From contig CAJNDT010000503.1 of assembly GCA_905221615.1 (NCBI GenBank), positions 62,001 to 126,000 on the forward strand: 64,000 nucleotides of DNA, read 5' to 3'. This stretch comes from Symbiodinium sp. CCMP2592. Its lineage: Eukaryota; Sar; Dinophyceae; Suessiales; Symbiodiniaceae. The notes beneath the pieces were generated by a model. It saw only the letters and a list, made by a program, of their open reading frames with translations. It ran no database searches and was not told where the DNA came from. The position numbers and the translations under genes are program-made. Shown piece after piece: positions 22,301 through 33,507 of the stretch (positions are counted from its first letter, which is position 1; each line of letters starts with the position of its first letter).

Positions 22301-22669
22301 GGGCATGTGGCAGCTGGCAAGAATAACCCTGTGCTTCGATCCTGCAAGGCACAGCTCCGTCGCTATGAGTCTATCTCCTCTCCAAGCATCGACAATATGA
22401 TCTACACATTCCCGCTGCAAGAGGATCACTTGACCAAGGTGTGAGCCGGTAGCCGAGGAACCGATGGCTATGTAATTGCGGAGCTCGTCCACATCTTGAA
22501 GAGAGTACTCGAAAACGTTATCTTTGAATTCTTTAGCCACAACCAAATGAGGTAACCGTCCCACTTCTTGCAAACACACAAAATCAAAGTAATGTCCTAC
22601 TTCACCATACCAGTTATCAAAGAGAGACACCGATTTGCCCTGGAGATTCCAAGACGCGAAGGTGAGCAT
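19382..22669 (-). CDS. Element 3 ORF2: endonuclease-reverse transcriptase
   Basis: 1095 residues, uninterrupted. Residues 1-240 form an AP-type endonuclease: WNLQG (Asn8), LQEV (Glu35), LLGDLN (Asp156/Asn158), ELDYV (Asp198) and GSDH (Asp232/His233). The RT occupies about 440-760 with LKPFKTSGPSGISNEF, motif A LSCDIAAAFDSL, motif B GVQQGGSHSAILF and motif C FMDD (684-687), all with catalytic residues intact. The C-terminal part has a conserved LINE RRRWCYLGHLLRKP block. The enzyme nicks host DNA and primes reverse transcription of element RNA there. ORF1 ends 66 bases upstream. Every catalytic motif is intact, so this copy could be recent. Confidence 0.95.
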   Translation of the reverse strand: MLTFASWNLQGKSVSLFDNWYGEVGHYFDFVCLQEVGRLPHLVVAKEFKDNVFEYSLQDVDELRNYIAIGSSATGSHLGQVILLQRECVDHIVDAWRGDRLIATELCLAGSKHRVILASCHMPHSDNDDETFHESLRDLVQLFIDYKHVPIILLGDLNCAPGTERAVALEAAITTRRGKVLKTGCPTRFGTWTSAELDYVCCSKQFLDLLLPEQGSFELKAHPETHRELGSDHCCISIFTALRDPHAPSHVTGGKRRRLRRSRCKRWTVDTGQLASALRDVAPTFAGQNVGDQWEALQTLSTQTSAPKPSLKYHDNSALKQLCLARRMSTDDSEKATLTRHIIALRYSQKSAWLQQLHERSQSGDHDAIKYLKQRFRPPKGSTHSYTKQHGGTHQAAEALKKHYTQLFSPGTSPDEQQVVDQALLTFTERAQASPSPDFTEAEVAQAVDRLKPFKTSGPSGISNEFIVALWNTPDGRPMLMQHLNALLRTQSLPKGLMAAQVALLPKVQEILRPADYRPINLLECLHKLFAWLLICRLTPSWQLPSVQMGGIRGCQVADALLAAQSRVTRDSKERNYSIYLSCDIAAAFDSLRPSTIASFLQAECASDKGHESLQLLRLLLEPELHFFWQDRSWTIPQTSGVQQGGSHSAILFSYVLGLALERLERSWRTSGELCKHPSFSLLFMDDLLVAFADWAQAVRLSSQLQQVLADMGLHLNLTKTSLMSHETVLTEGRGLHLPSDSLLQSIPWKTSCTYLKKPLTHFAPGAMATGTGYADTTAVLVEAAGKATHLAYESLKQCFRRGHWSSVQTTLHMCNQYIGATWFWYSPLMEPIVRYQQKIRALQTTFLVLMLGLFIPADVRPAAAHWLHRLRRRTVLVMMNHFPARQWCVIWARRRWCYLGHLLRKPNAYVPKQDMLMVSDTRQHSPGPFSHLHRWGKTELGLNAADLQARADDRDAWMGSWQGLQDVYACMHPFVHADCSPKWRDIFRVHVPWRLGVYLRIVAQEISFVWLDQTEGMQVFKRSGSLTAIFHTWLCWLQLEFRGLLLEVHLVEEDMQAYFPELQRIHDDAFRVFQFVTIYTSISHCVAARLLSLS

Positions 22670-22735
22670 GCACTGCTTTGAATAATTCGAATACTTCCTT
22701 CGAAAACCAGCTGTTGCAGATGGTTCTTGCGGGGC

Positions 22736-23907
22736 TCAGGCATCTTGAATGCCCTTTTCGATGTCAGCCGCATTCTTGTCGGAGGTAGCTGCGAGCGCGG
22801 TCACGTTGAAGTAGAGGAGGCTGCGATCACCGTACTCGTCCTCAAAGGTTCTGCTAATGATCCTATCCGTCGGGCTGGCAAGGAGGCCATTGGCGGAGTT
22901 GGTCATCACCCTCTGTCTTCCCACCCAGATTATTTGTCGAGGCCAGTCAATGTCCTCTGTGGGCAACTGTTGGCCAAGAACCTGCTCCAGCACGGTCCTC
23001 GCAAGGCGGGTAGCCCGGTTGCGTCGCCGAGTGTCGGCAGGTTTGCTGGGCATGTACCATGATTCATCAGTACCAGTCGCTATGGTGGAACCGAACCTAG
23101 TTTGGAGATCAAAGAATCGTTCCTTGGCGAGGTCAGGCGGCAGAGACTGCAGGATCACATGTGAGGTACGAGCTCCTGGCCGTACACGAAGGTCTTGGTA
23201 ACCGCCCGCCTGGCATCGACATCCCATCTGGCAACTGAAGCAGCTGTAGCTTCCAAGATTTCTTTACGAGGCGTGTCCCTCGCCCATCCGCCCATGATCA
23301 TGTGGTTGTAATCGACGCCGCCTGAGTGCTTCTCATGAGAGGCCGGCGATGATGATGGGCTGGACGAGGCTGCCGCCTGTGTCCCGGTAGGGCCCCTCCC
23401 TTTGGTCGCAAGATAATTTGCCCAGGCATCCGCGGAGGGTCCGGGAGATGCCATGGGAGGGTTGGGCCGAGGAGGGGGAACAGCACTGAAGTTCCCCGGG
23501 TCATTCTTGGCAAGCGCTTCCAGTTTGTCCCCGAAGTCGTCGAGGCGTTTCTGAAACGAGGCCATATCCTTTCTGACTTCACCTAAAGCCTGCTGTCGAT
23601 TGGCGCTCTCTTTCTCCAGAAGACCACCTAAGGCAGAGATGCTGGCACCGAAGTTGCTAACCTCTGATCTCACCTCAGACCTAAGGCTGACTATGACACT
23701 GTCCAGCCAAGCAGGGGGTCCATCGGGGCCGCGAGGAAGCAGACTGCGTTCATGACCCTCGTGCGTAGAGGGGTGCTTCCTCTTGGGACTCTTCGGAAGA
23801 TCTTCAATTGCTAATGGGTCGTCATCCGCATTCTCGTCATCAGAGGACATTGGCGCAGGAACTTCAGCAGCTGGGAGTGAATCTTTAGGAAGCCCTTCCG
23901 CAGCCAT
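22736..23907 (-). pseudogene. Element 3 ORF1 (one frameshift)
   Basis: The first frame (ATG 23907) gives 250 residues: an acidic N-terminus, a basic KRKHPS patch, a coiled coil at about 65-130, a Pro/Ser-rich linker and a region with GGWARDTPRKEILEA. It stops at 23155. The protein evidently continues in the adjoining frame with HVILQSLPPDLAKERFFDLQ, a DTRRRNRATRLARTVLEQVL block and IIWVGRQRVM, ending at 22736. A single-base indel near 23160-23185 explains this. The role expected from the LINE family is RNA binding. The coiled-coil plus basic layout is seen; the fold is not identified. Confidence 0.8.
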
Positions 23908-23953
23908 AGCAACTAAACACAGCTAACTCGCACCTGAACGCCTGAGCCTAAAC

Positions 23954-23971
23954 CTTGAGCCGTAGCCATTT
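23954..23971. other. Spliced-leader-like sequence at the 5' edge of element 3
   Basis: The + strand at 23959-23971 reads GCCGTAGCCATTT, matching the first 13 bases of the 22-base dinoflagellate spliced leader as I remember it. On the - strand GGCTCAAG (23961-23954) equals the leader's 3' end and lies 46 bases upstream of the ORF1 ATG in sense orientation. It may be a rearranged spliced-leader relic carried by a retrotransposed trans-spliced mRNA. It could also be chance. Confidence 0.35.
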
Positions 23972-23990
23972 AAACCCTAAACCCTAAACC
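23971..23990. repeat. Telomere-like units upstream of element 3
   Basis: AAACCCTAAACCCTAAACC on the + strand, that is, TTTAGGG-type units reading toward element 3 on its own strand. Confidence 0.75.
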
Positions 23991-24034
23991 GCTTCACTGC
24001 AAAGCTACTTCCGGGAAGCCCGTCATGGCGCTAA

Positions 24035-24036
<2 letters not shown>

Positions 24037-24108
<72 letters not shown>
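24037..24108. repeat. (CA)n microsatellite
   Basis: About 36 uninterrupted CA units. Overlapping Thr-His or Cys-Val frames are artefacts. Confidence 0.97.
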
Positions 24109-24110
<2 letters not shown>

Positions 24111-27100
24111 GAAGCAAACCCTCAGCGTAAGAAACTCATGTACTTTTGCGCAATGCCATTTCAGACAGCACACACCCAAACGACCCGAAATCTTGGATTC
24201 ACATTTCCCCTGCTTAAGGCACTGTGGCCGAGGGAGCGTTGGATCAGTGCAGGTCTCCGGCAGTTTCCGGGGTTGAGGCTTGAACCCCCCTTTTTTCCAA
24301 CCGAAACCCGGAACACGATTGAGGACATCAAGGGCTCAATGCTGAGTGCTGAGCCTTTTGAAGGGTTTCGAGGTTTGACAGAGAGGAAAGGCAGGAGGAT
24401 GGCTGATTTCAGGGATACGGGGTCTCCGGGTAGAGGATTGAATTAGGGCTTGGAACCCTCACAGCATCAGGACCTTTGGGCTTCTTAGGGCTGCTCGGGA
24501 AACGGTTGCACGGGTTCGCGGTGGGTTGGGGTCCTATGGCATGTGCAGGATGACTTAGTTGGCACGTCATTCTCGAGGGATGTCGGGCAGAGCACAGGCA
24601 ATAGAGAAGCCATCTTCATAAATGATGCTCCTGAAATCACGATACCAAAACCCCTCCAGCCAAGGAGTCCAAGGAATTTACACTAGCAAAGACAGCAGGA
24701 CCACGGCCATGCTATGAGAGGGGCCCTTACACCCGGTTCTTCGAGTCCCCTCCAAAATAAAGTGATAGCTGGAGTATACATAGGGCTTAGGGTTGAAGGA
24801 TTAGGGCTAAGGGCTTGGCTAGGGTTCCATCTCGACCCTCTTGAACTGGCAGCTGGGTGGCATGCCTGGACTGCGAAACCACAAACCAAAAAGCGTCAAG
24901 GGATGAACTACATATATACACCTGGATCGCCTAAACCAAGAACCCTAGTAGCCCCGCAACTCATAGCCATGTCAGGATCGCTGTAGTAAGAGCCTACGAC
25001 ACAAGAATGGGACTGTGGCGGTATATTGCAGTGTGATGATGCGCGGAGCCACAAGACGATACTACTCACTACTGATGGTTGTTCAGGCCTCTTCATTATG
25101 CCTTTGAAATTCCGATGAGGGACGCCCACATGGTCATCATGCCAAAGCAGAATAGCAAAGACCATGCCAAAGTTCTCCTTGCGGCTATCCGGGCTCCCTT
25201 GCATCTGAGTCTAGGCTGTAAGCTTCTGGTTGAGGGGAGTTCGGATTTGATGAGTATTGAGTATTGAGAGTGTAGGTTGAGCCTAGGGGGGTCTTAGCTC
25301 GCTGATTCGGTCCTTTTTCCTGTCCGAGAATGCCAGAGTCCTGATTACCAGGCCACAATCCTTCAGCTTCCTTCTGAACTCCCCCCTTCGTCGTTGGTGC
25401 TTGTCTCATCGGTATAGAAACATCTCCGAAGCAACATGCCTTAACTTCTCAACCCTTAACCGTCGATTTGGCAGGATATTTGTCTAAAGGGTCCGTTTTT
25501 GAAGTTGCTTAGAGTTTCCAAGACAACTACACCTGGTATTGGTACTGTTACTGCTGCCATTGCGGGTATTGCTGCTAGTGCTGCCACCCCCACCGCCAGC
25601 AGGCGGTGCCAGGCTTCGGGGTTGCAATTCAGGCTGCCTGCAGGCTACTACTCGGACCTGCGCCTAGAGCAGCTGCTTGAACCAGACCCCGAAACTCCAA
25701 ACTCCTCAAAAACTGAAACCAACATGGAAAGAGCTGCAGGCGAGAAGCGCGCAGGTACTGAACATAGTTATCCTGAGAGTCTGAGAGACTTCGTGGCCTT
25801 GTACCCTCAAAGTTTGGGGTCTAAGGGCATATTAAGGGGTCTCGTTCTTTCTTTCTAAGTTGTGGAGTGTCTAGGGTGTGGGGCAGAACGCTTAGGACCC
25901 GCCCCGCGGAAGATGGCACAAATTTTACGCTTTCAGCAAAACCTTGACCAAGCGGCATCTTTCTCAGCTCACGCAAAGACCTCGTTTTCCGGACGAGGTT
26001 GGCCAGTCGGCAGATCCGGACAACACGCAGCATTCGAATGTCACGGAAGATGTAGAGGTCCTGATGTAGAGCGTTAGGGTTTTGGGTTTAGTCCTAACGC
26101 CGAAACGTGTAGGGTTTTAGGGTTTCGGGCTTAGTCCTCATTTCCAAACCCCACTACTGCCGTACAAACAGCCGTCGACAGAACATTGAAAACGGCCGAC
26201 CGCTGCGTCTGAGGGCGGTGCACAACTACACGCAGGGAGCGAACTGGGAGATTCCGAAAATGGGGGTACCTTATCTTGGGGGTCCCTGTCATAAGGATCC
26301 TACTACTTAGGGTTATTAGGGGCCCCCTATTTTCGGAAACTCCCAACTGAAGACTCTTTGGTTTCGGCCGCCACCGAAATCCGAATCCCTGAAATCCTGA
26401 TCCATAGAAGCTTGGTGCCCAGCCCCTAAAATGAAAAGGCAGGGGGCTATGTCCCAATAAGTGCAGGCTAAACGCCTGAGCTTGAACTGCGGCAAAAGAG
26501 AACCGAAACTTGTTAAACTATCGTTACGCAAAAGCCAAGTCCTGGAAATTTGGCAGCCCAAAGCCCTACCAGCCCCAAGATCGAGAACCAACCGTCTGCA
26601 AACCCCAAACCCGCCCCAAGACAAAGCCTACACGATGCTGGGAGCACTGCTAGTGTCTTGTTTGGAAACTGATGGCCGGGAAGGGTGGAAAGCTGACTTG
26701 GCGCTAAGGATAGTATTTTGAGTTTAGCTTTTGAAGGTTAGTGTGGGGATTTCACATCTTTATTAGGGTAGCAACGCTGCTCGTCACAGCTGCGGCCAGT
26801 GGTCTCCTTGATACTACCATTGACATGACAGCGATGCATCCTTGCTGCTATCTTTTAGTTTCTTGTTGTTTGCTTCGCTGTCACGCCGCCTCTCGCCCCA
26901 TCTGGTAGATGATGAGTTCCACCCAGCCACAGATCAGCACAAACCTCCCATGCTGTGGTCACCACTTTAAGGCTCACTAGAGGTCATCTACAACCGCTGG
27001 CCGACATCAAGTACATTATCCACAGCACCCTGTTCACTGCCCTGGGCCTGCGGCTTCTCTTGCACTGCTTCAGCCCCAAACCCTTCAACCACATACTTGC

Positions 27101-27164
27101 CCCGAACCCTTAAGTTTAGCTCTTCGGGCTTGGGAGCCGCAAAACCTGGAAACCACCCACCCGC
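24109..27164. other. Gene-free region with one palindromic element
   Basis: No open frame here resembles a known protein. Telomere-like units appear near 26085-26130, and a 99-base inverted-repeat element lies at 26246-26344. Confidence 0.55.
26246..26344. mobile_element. MITE-like palindromic element with AACT target duplication
   Basis: The left arm GGGAGATTCCGAAAATGGGG and the right arm (complement GGGAGTTTCCGAAAATAGGG) form imperfect inverted ends of about 22 bases around a ~50-base core. The element is flanked on both sides by AACT (26242-26245 and 26345-26348), a plausible target-site duplication. It encodes nothing and would need a transposase elsewhere. Confidence 0.75.
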
Positions 27165-27338
27165 ACACAGACACAGGCACAGACAGACACAGACACAGAC
27201 ACTGACACAGACACTGGCACTGACACAGACACAGACACAGACAGACACAGACACAGACACAGACACAGACACAGACACAGACACAGACACAGACACAGAC
27301 ACAGACACAGACACAGACACAGACACAGACACAACACA

Positions 27339-27376
<38 letters not shown>

Positions 27377-27465
27377 CTTGCACTCAGCCAAGGAGGAGCG
27401 GACCCCTCCAGCGCTCTCTCTCTCTCTCTCTCCCGCTCTCTCTCTCTCTCTCTCTTTCTCTGTCT
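27165..27465. repeat. (CAGACA)n array followed by two (CT)n runs
   Basis: CAGACA-type hexamers fill about 27165-27332, then (CT)n at 27340-27374 and an interrupted CT tract at 27413-27465. The long open frames here (Ser-Val, Cys-Leu, Asp-Thr and Glu-Arg repeats on both strands) are products of the repeats. Confidence 0.95.
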
Positions 27466-30383
27466 CACAAGCACTCGAAGGGTCAGGCCTGGTCGCACAT
27501 TTCCACACTAAAACCTGAGTCCTAAGCCCTATAAGTTCCTGAGCGAGGAGCGCATCCAGCCACGTTGTCAACTCCCTCAAAAACTTGAGCTTCAGGAGCC
27601 AGGTGTTCCTGTGGGCCAGTGGTTTGCCCATGGCGTATCGAGTAGTTGAGCTGAAGTTCTCATTGAGCCGTATGATTGCATGCAAAGTGGTGTTTGGCGC
27701 TCGGCCTCGCCACCAACGGAAACCCTACCGGTCACAGTAAACTACCATAGCGCACTGCTTGGCAAAGTCTTAGTACAAGCCGTAGTATGCTACTTTAAGC
27801 TACCAAGAAGGAGTCTGGTACTTACCGTAGTAGAGAATGCGAATCCCACCGAAAAGTTGGTTGTGGTGCTTCAATTCAGAGTTGCATCGTCCGTAAAGCA
27901 TTTCACCGAAGATCAGAGCGAACTCCATGGTGTACACAACGATGCAGACGATCATGACCTTTAGTTTCACGAGGTGTAAGTTGCTATAAAGTCTACCATC
28001 TGGGCTAAACTAAGGGCACTACGACGGGTTACCGCAAAGAGTTGCGATAATAGGCTACTACGAGGGTATGGGCGCGGCCGGCCCTTTGAACCCGCACGTC
28101 TTGTGGACAGAGCTTCGACTTGCGACCTGAATGACAGGAATTCCGGTAGGAGGACTTCATGAAACTACGGCTCCTCGGGAGCAAGACAGAGGAGCCTTTC
28201 TTCTTGCAGTCGCAGCATGGTGCCGCAGCAACAGACTAGTAATTGCTAGGCTGACCACTATACTAAGTCTGCTCCAATGCGGTTCGTCAAACCTAAATCC
28301 GCACATCCGAGCCCAAACGAAATTATTTCAACGCTCTAAGCCCTAAAGACAAGGCTTGGCATTGGAATAGTAGAAAAACCTAGCTCTTGCAATGGGAACT
28401 GGCAGACTCAGGTTTGAGGTGCACTAAACCAAGAGGAAATCCAACAAAGCTGTGATACTGATAGAACCCTTACACTTACGTCCCTGAGGGAACCGGAAAC
28501 TGTAATCCGTCTAGGCCTGTCCGCTCCCGTACAAGGTGCGGGTTCAGGGCTGCTGCACACCAAGCAGCGAGCATGGACCAAGGTTTGGGGGTTTTGGGGG
28601 CTTCCGAGGTTTCAAGTTTTAGGGCTTGGAGTTTCGGGGCTTTAGGATTGGAGTCGATTGGAGGTTTCTACAATACTGTTCTGAGGCTTGCTGCCATGTG
28701 TCGTAGTTAAGAATGTCCGAAAATACCGCACAGTTGTACACAGGTGAACCATGCGAACGGCATGAATCGTCATGACTTCGCATGACTTTAAAACCAAACC
28801 ACACGCGCCAAACGGGCTTGACGGATCTATCCCAAACCCTTTAATTCAGCCGTGCGGAGTTTCTTGGCACCCGCAGCAGCTGAATGGAGTCACGACAAAA
28901 GTCGTAGCAAAGAAGACTGTTGGTCTTGAGCATTGGAGCCGCTACTTCATGCGGCTTGGCTGGACAGTAGTAGAACATGTTCTCAAACCCTGTGTGCTTT
29001 TGCTTTTGCCTATATGCGATGATTTCATTCAGCCTTGCATGGCAAACCAGAATGCAAGGCCGAAAGCCAGTAAGCCCTTTTTGGTTTCGACGCTCAGGAA
29101 ATCCAGGCGAGGCATGTGGTTCGAGTCTGATGAGTGAAACCAACAAGCGGCGTTTGAAGTCTAAGGTCCGTGGTCAAAGTTTGGAGTGCGGTAATGTACT
29201 TGCCAGATGCCCTCTCCGGGTGTCTCAATCCGATGCAGTGCTGCAGGGAGCGGCAACATGCACGTGGGAACACGCACGCGACATCTTGTTTCATCGCAAT
29301 TTTAATGAAGCCTTTGACAAAATGTCCATCAATGACCCATCATCACCGCCATGACTCAGGCTGTGTTTAACCGAACAACATCTTGATGAAGTTTCTGCCA
29401 AGAAGGATGATTACCCCGAAAAGGCCTTACAACTAGAGCTCAAATCTGTGAGCAGTTACGCAAAGGATCCTACTAGAAGCGTCAACCATTACGTGTCACG
29501 AGGCACATTACGCACTATGTATTGTTTCGGAGCATGTTAGTTCCCCCTGCAGCTCGATTGGCTTGCCGCAACACAACTCGAAAGGCATGTAACTGTATGC
29601 CCGAATCAGAACCGCGGGACATCAATCTTCTAGACCCTAGGCCTAATCAGCCTGTACACCAAACTCTGAAATCCTTTAAATCTGCATCCCCCAGCAAACA
29701 AGACCGCAGACCATTCTCCGAACATGGTTCTAAGCTCTCGATATCAAGCCCCACACCATCATCAGCAAGAAGGCTCTCAGAAAGCTTCAAGGCCGCAACC
29801 TCTGAAATGGAGAGTTTTGGGATCGCAACGGTTAGAGTCGAGAAGTCGTCTAAACCAGGGAGTGAACAGCTATCCCTCACACGGTGCATCCTAAGCCACC
29901 AACCCCCAGTTTGCAAATCCTAAAGCCCAGACGTCTGCAGCATCCCTGAACCCCAAAACCTTAAAACCTAAACCCGCTGAAATTCTAAGCATCGAAAGCC
30001 TGGAGCATAGAACCCCGCGAATTCTGTGATTGCTTCCCAGGAGGCTGTATTTAGTGCGGGTGGGACCGCCCGCCCAGCGGCCCTTTCCTGAAAGCTGTGC
30101 TAGCTCTCCAATGTTCAGGACGACACTTGTACACTTCAACGGAACGAAGTTTATATATGTGCATACATACATACATGCATGCATACATAATGAACAGGCA
30201 CCCAAAAAAGCAGGCACGTACGGCAATGCTCAAACGTGATCTCTGAACCGTTACAACAGGTTCCAGGTTAGTTTATCTGTCACGCGAATGACTATGCATG
30301 GGGAGCAGAGGCATAAGCTACACTCGTATACTAAAACCTGAAACATGACATCTCGACCTGCACCTGGATCTGTCAACCTACCT
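27466..30383. other. Gene-free region
   Basis: No supported gene, RNA or transposon. Short ORFs lack codon bias and recognisable motifs. A few telomere-like units occur (for example near 29950-29975). Confidence 0.55.
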
Positions 30384-30918
30384 CTTCTCTCTCTCTTTGT
30401 CTCTCTCTCTCTCTCTCTCTCTCTCGCGCTCGCCATGCTATGCTCAATCATAGGTATATAGGTCTGGGCGGGGAAACAGGTGGATACAGTGACGGCTTTA
30501 CAGATAGATGGACCGCAGCTGAATGGTGCTGTATATATCTATCTATGTATACATATATATATATATATATATATATATCAATATGTATGTACACATACAT
30601 ACACATTTGTACAGTAAGCTTATGGACCAAGGGGATGACAAATAGAATGGTGGATGTCGGTATGTGTGTATATGTGTATATACATATATGTATGGTGTAA
30701 CGCACACACACACACGCATATGGAGACATTGATACAGATATGGTTTCAGGTGTAGAGGTAGATATAGGTATAGGTGTACGTATAGATAGATGTAGGTAGG
30801 TGGTTGGGTGGATGGATGGATGGATGGAAGGGTGGGTGGGTGGATGGATGGAGGGATGGATGGATATGGTGAGCGAGCGAGTGACTAAGACTAAGACTCA
30901 GAAAACAAGCGAGAGAGT

Positions 30919-30998
<80 letters not shown>

Positions 30999-31225
30999 GA
31001 GAGAGAGTTGAGAAATGATACCGATTGTACACACTCCTTCAGTTCTGGTTCGGAGACAGTCGCTCCGCAGCCGATAGGGATTAGGTTAAGAAAGAAGGGA
31101 TTCCTTCTAGACAGTGGGCTAACCCCAAACCAACATCTTCCCTGCTCAGATACGACCCAAACTAACATAATGATGGTATCAATACCAATGATCAGCAAAA
31201 GCCACGCTCCATCGAAACCTAGTGC

Positions 31226-31319
<94 letters not shown>
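30384..31319. repeat. Microsatellite cluster: CT, TA, GGAT, GA and AGT repeats
   Basis: In order: (CT)n at 30384-30426, (TA)n around 30549-30578 with TATC/TACA variants to about 30700, GGAT tetranucleotides about 30800-30865, (GA)n 30910-31013 and a perfect (AGT)n 31227-31319 (31 units). The 207-codon poly-Leu and 138-codon poly-Ser frames across the AGT array are artefacts. Confidence 0.95.
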
Positions 31320-31321
<2 letters not shown>

Positions 31322-33386
31322 AAAGACCAGTAGGCCCGACTGCTCGCACCTACGTAGACGTCTGGCCATCTTTTGAGGCGGTCCGGGGGTTAAGGCTTTT
31401 GGATGTAGGGCTAGAGCCTAAACCTCAAACACCACACCGTTGTCAGGGTTAAGAATTGCTCATGAAGGTCAGGACTTAGGGCTCAGAGCTTTTTGGATCT
31501 GTTTAGGGTGAACCCCTGAACCCGTTCTGTCTGACCTGAACAGAAATTTTCAAGCCACGGAAACTGGCGGCCTAAAAACCTAGACCACCGACAGGAGGTA
31601 TCGTCAAGTCTCATCGATGTCTATGCAGGTGACAATCAAGTCGAAGACAATCACACCAGCAACGATGTTGGGAATCCAGGCTCCTGGGAAGATTGAACAG
31701 GAGCCACCCTTTCCGCTCGGGGTTCCGGAATAGCTTGTGCACATTCGGGCAAGAGGCAATGATGCGAATAAATACGACTTTGATGCAAAGCTCCCGCACT
31801 TTTTTAGGAGGATAGGTGGACACCGTATATCTGCCGCAGAGGGTTTTGTGGACGTTAAACCCACGTCTTCCACTGCCTATCAGGCGGCTTGTGTGCCTAC
31901 AATGGCAATGGTGATTGCCCAACCCCCCGGCCAGAACTGCATCACAATTATTCATGTGCTACTTTCGAATTTGTTTGTTACCACTGTTCGGCTTTTGCTG
32001 GGCTCCCTAACTTTCCTGGGCTGCATGTGTTGGCTTGTTTCTGCATGCTTTCCGCTATCCCTGGGCGGCAGCTCAAGCACTGCGTTCCCACCCAAGGACC
32101 CAGAGACCCGAAGATCCGGAGAGGACGGAAGTGTTACGGATTTATGGACGTGCAGGCCCATGGTTTCCGGTTTAGGAACTGAGCGTGTCGGGGCACGAAC
32201 ATGCCTTCTCTGTTGCTGACATGTGCTGAGCTACATTCCAGACCACCGCATCCCTAACCTTATGCCACTACCAGAATAGAAGCACGAGCACAAAGACAGC
32301 ATCACACGCAAGCAGCACGCATGCGGACCCAGCCCACAGGCTTTGGGATGCTTCGGGATTGCAGCACAGTAGCTGTTCAGGTACATCATCGTACGGAAGC
32401 ATCGTGAGCCTTTGCCGATGTGAGCATCCTGCGGTCAGATTTGGATGCCCAAACTGGTGTCTTTGTTCAAAACGAAAAGGGCGATCAGGGTACCAGAGAG
32501 GGCAATATTTAAGGCGTACCCAAAAACAGTAGGGCTTCGGCCTGCGTTCAAGGCAAAGACGGACATCAGGGTAGTAGAAGGGGCACTATATGGGGGCGGG
32601 CGGGGGGTGCACTTAAACAGAACACGGCCATGGCTACTATAAGGGTTACTACAGCGGTCTGTACGGCGGCATGCTTTCCTTTCGAGGTCCCTGAAAGCGG
32701 ACAAAAGTCAACACCTCAACATCGCATCCTGAATAACTCGCAGTACTCTTCCTAAGGGCTACTTCTTGCTACTATGAACGAGAGGTCTTGATAGTAATAA
32801 GAAGCCAATGACAAGGCCCTTTGTGACAAGGCTAGTCCCATGCCCGGGTTTAAATTCCAAACTTGACCAAATGTGAACCCACAATGGGAATCCCTCCAAG
32901 ATGCGAGTCTGATACTTAAGCGTGCCGAAGCTCGGCAGCTAGGCTTAGCTGGCTGGCTTGCTGATCACTTCGCGGTAACTCTGGCATGAAGCCACCAGCC
33001 GCGGAACTCTCTATCTCGCTCTCGCTCTCTCTCTCTCTCTCTCCCTCTCTCTCTTTCTCCGTCTCGCTTTCTCTCTAGCTTCAGAAGTTCAGCTTCTCTC
33101 TCTCTCTCTCTCTCCCTCTCCCTCTCCCTCCACTTTACTTCTCAAGCCTGCGAGCCTGGTCTCAAGTCAAGAGCAGCTCTTTGGTACCTTTAGGCACAAG
33201 GCCAACATCTCCCGGAAATTCCTCAAGTTCGGATACCGGGCTCTTCTTTTGGTTGGGGTTTCGGCGCTCACACTCAGTCGTACCAGGCAAGTCATATTTT
33301 CGGGCTCTCAAGCTTACAGTAGTTGGGAAAATTCACACGTGGAGCTCCAAGTCTTGTCCTTCAGTGTGAGGCAGAAATGGGGAAGT
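31320..33386. other. Gene-free region with a short duplication and CT tracts
   Basis: It holds an imperfect direct duplication (GTTCAA...ATCAGGGTA...GGGC) at 32465 and 32546, 81 bases apart, and pyrimidine tracts at about 33015-33075 and 33095-33130. A frame on the - strand at 31604-31873 contains one hydrophobic stretch, but nothing else marks it as an exon. Confidence 0.5.
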
Positions 33387-33507
33387 CAAAGGTAAAAGGA
33401 GGGACCCTTCCCTAGGTATATACCCTTAATATAGCTATTATATACCCACTATATAGCCCCATTATAGGGTAGGGGTCCCCATTAAGGGTCCCTCCTTTTC
33501 CCCTTTG
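33387..33507. mobile_element. MITE-like palindromic element, GGAGGGACCCTT ends
   Basis: CAAAGGTAAAAGGAGGGACC at the left is matched by the complement of GGTCCCTCCTTTTCCCCTTTG at the right, giving nearly perfect ~23-base inverted ends around an AT-rich core. GGGAAGTCAA occurs immediately outside on both sides (33380 and 33509), suggesting a ~10-base duplication of the target or slightly shorter true ends. Confidence 0.75.

Larger units (their letters stand above)
19190..23958 (-). mobile_element. LINE retrotransposon, element 3
   Basis: A non-LTR retrotransposon of about 4.7 kb with conventional layout: coiled-coil ORF1 (one frameshift) and an intact ORF2 with endonuclease and RT. The ends are approximate. 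The 5' leader begins near a spliced-leader-like sequence at 23954-23971 and the 3' UTR ends near a telomere-like run at 19166-19190. Both flanks carry telomere-like units, in opposite orientations. It is not closely related to elements 1 and 2: the RT box is FMDD, there is no RNase H and no zinc-finger pair. Confidence 0.9.

Noticed and set aside
26988..27685. Long frames of Ser-Val, Cys-Leu, Asp-Thr and Glu-Arg repeats
   Set aside because: Direct translations of CAGACA and CT microsatellites, present on both strands in all frames.
30746..31376. Frames with poly-Leu, poly-Ser and poly-Val
   Set aside because: Products of the (AGT)n and (GA)n arrays.
31604..31873. - strand frame with a hydrophobic stretch, possible channel exon
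   Set aside because: A single hydrophobic run without flanking motifs or clear splice sites is not enough.
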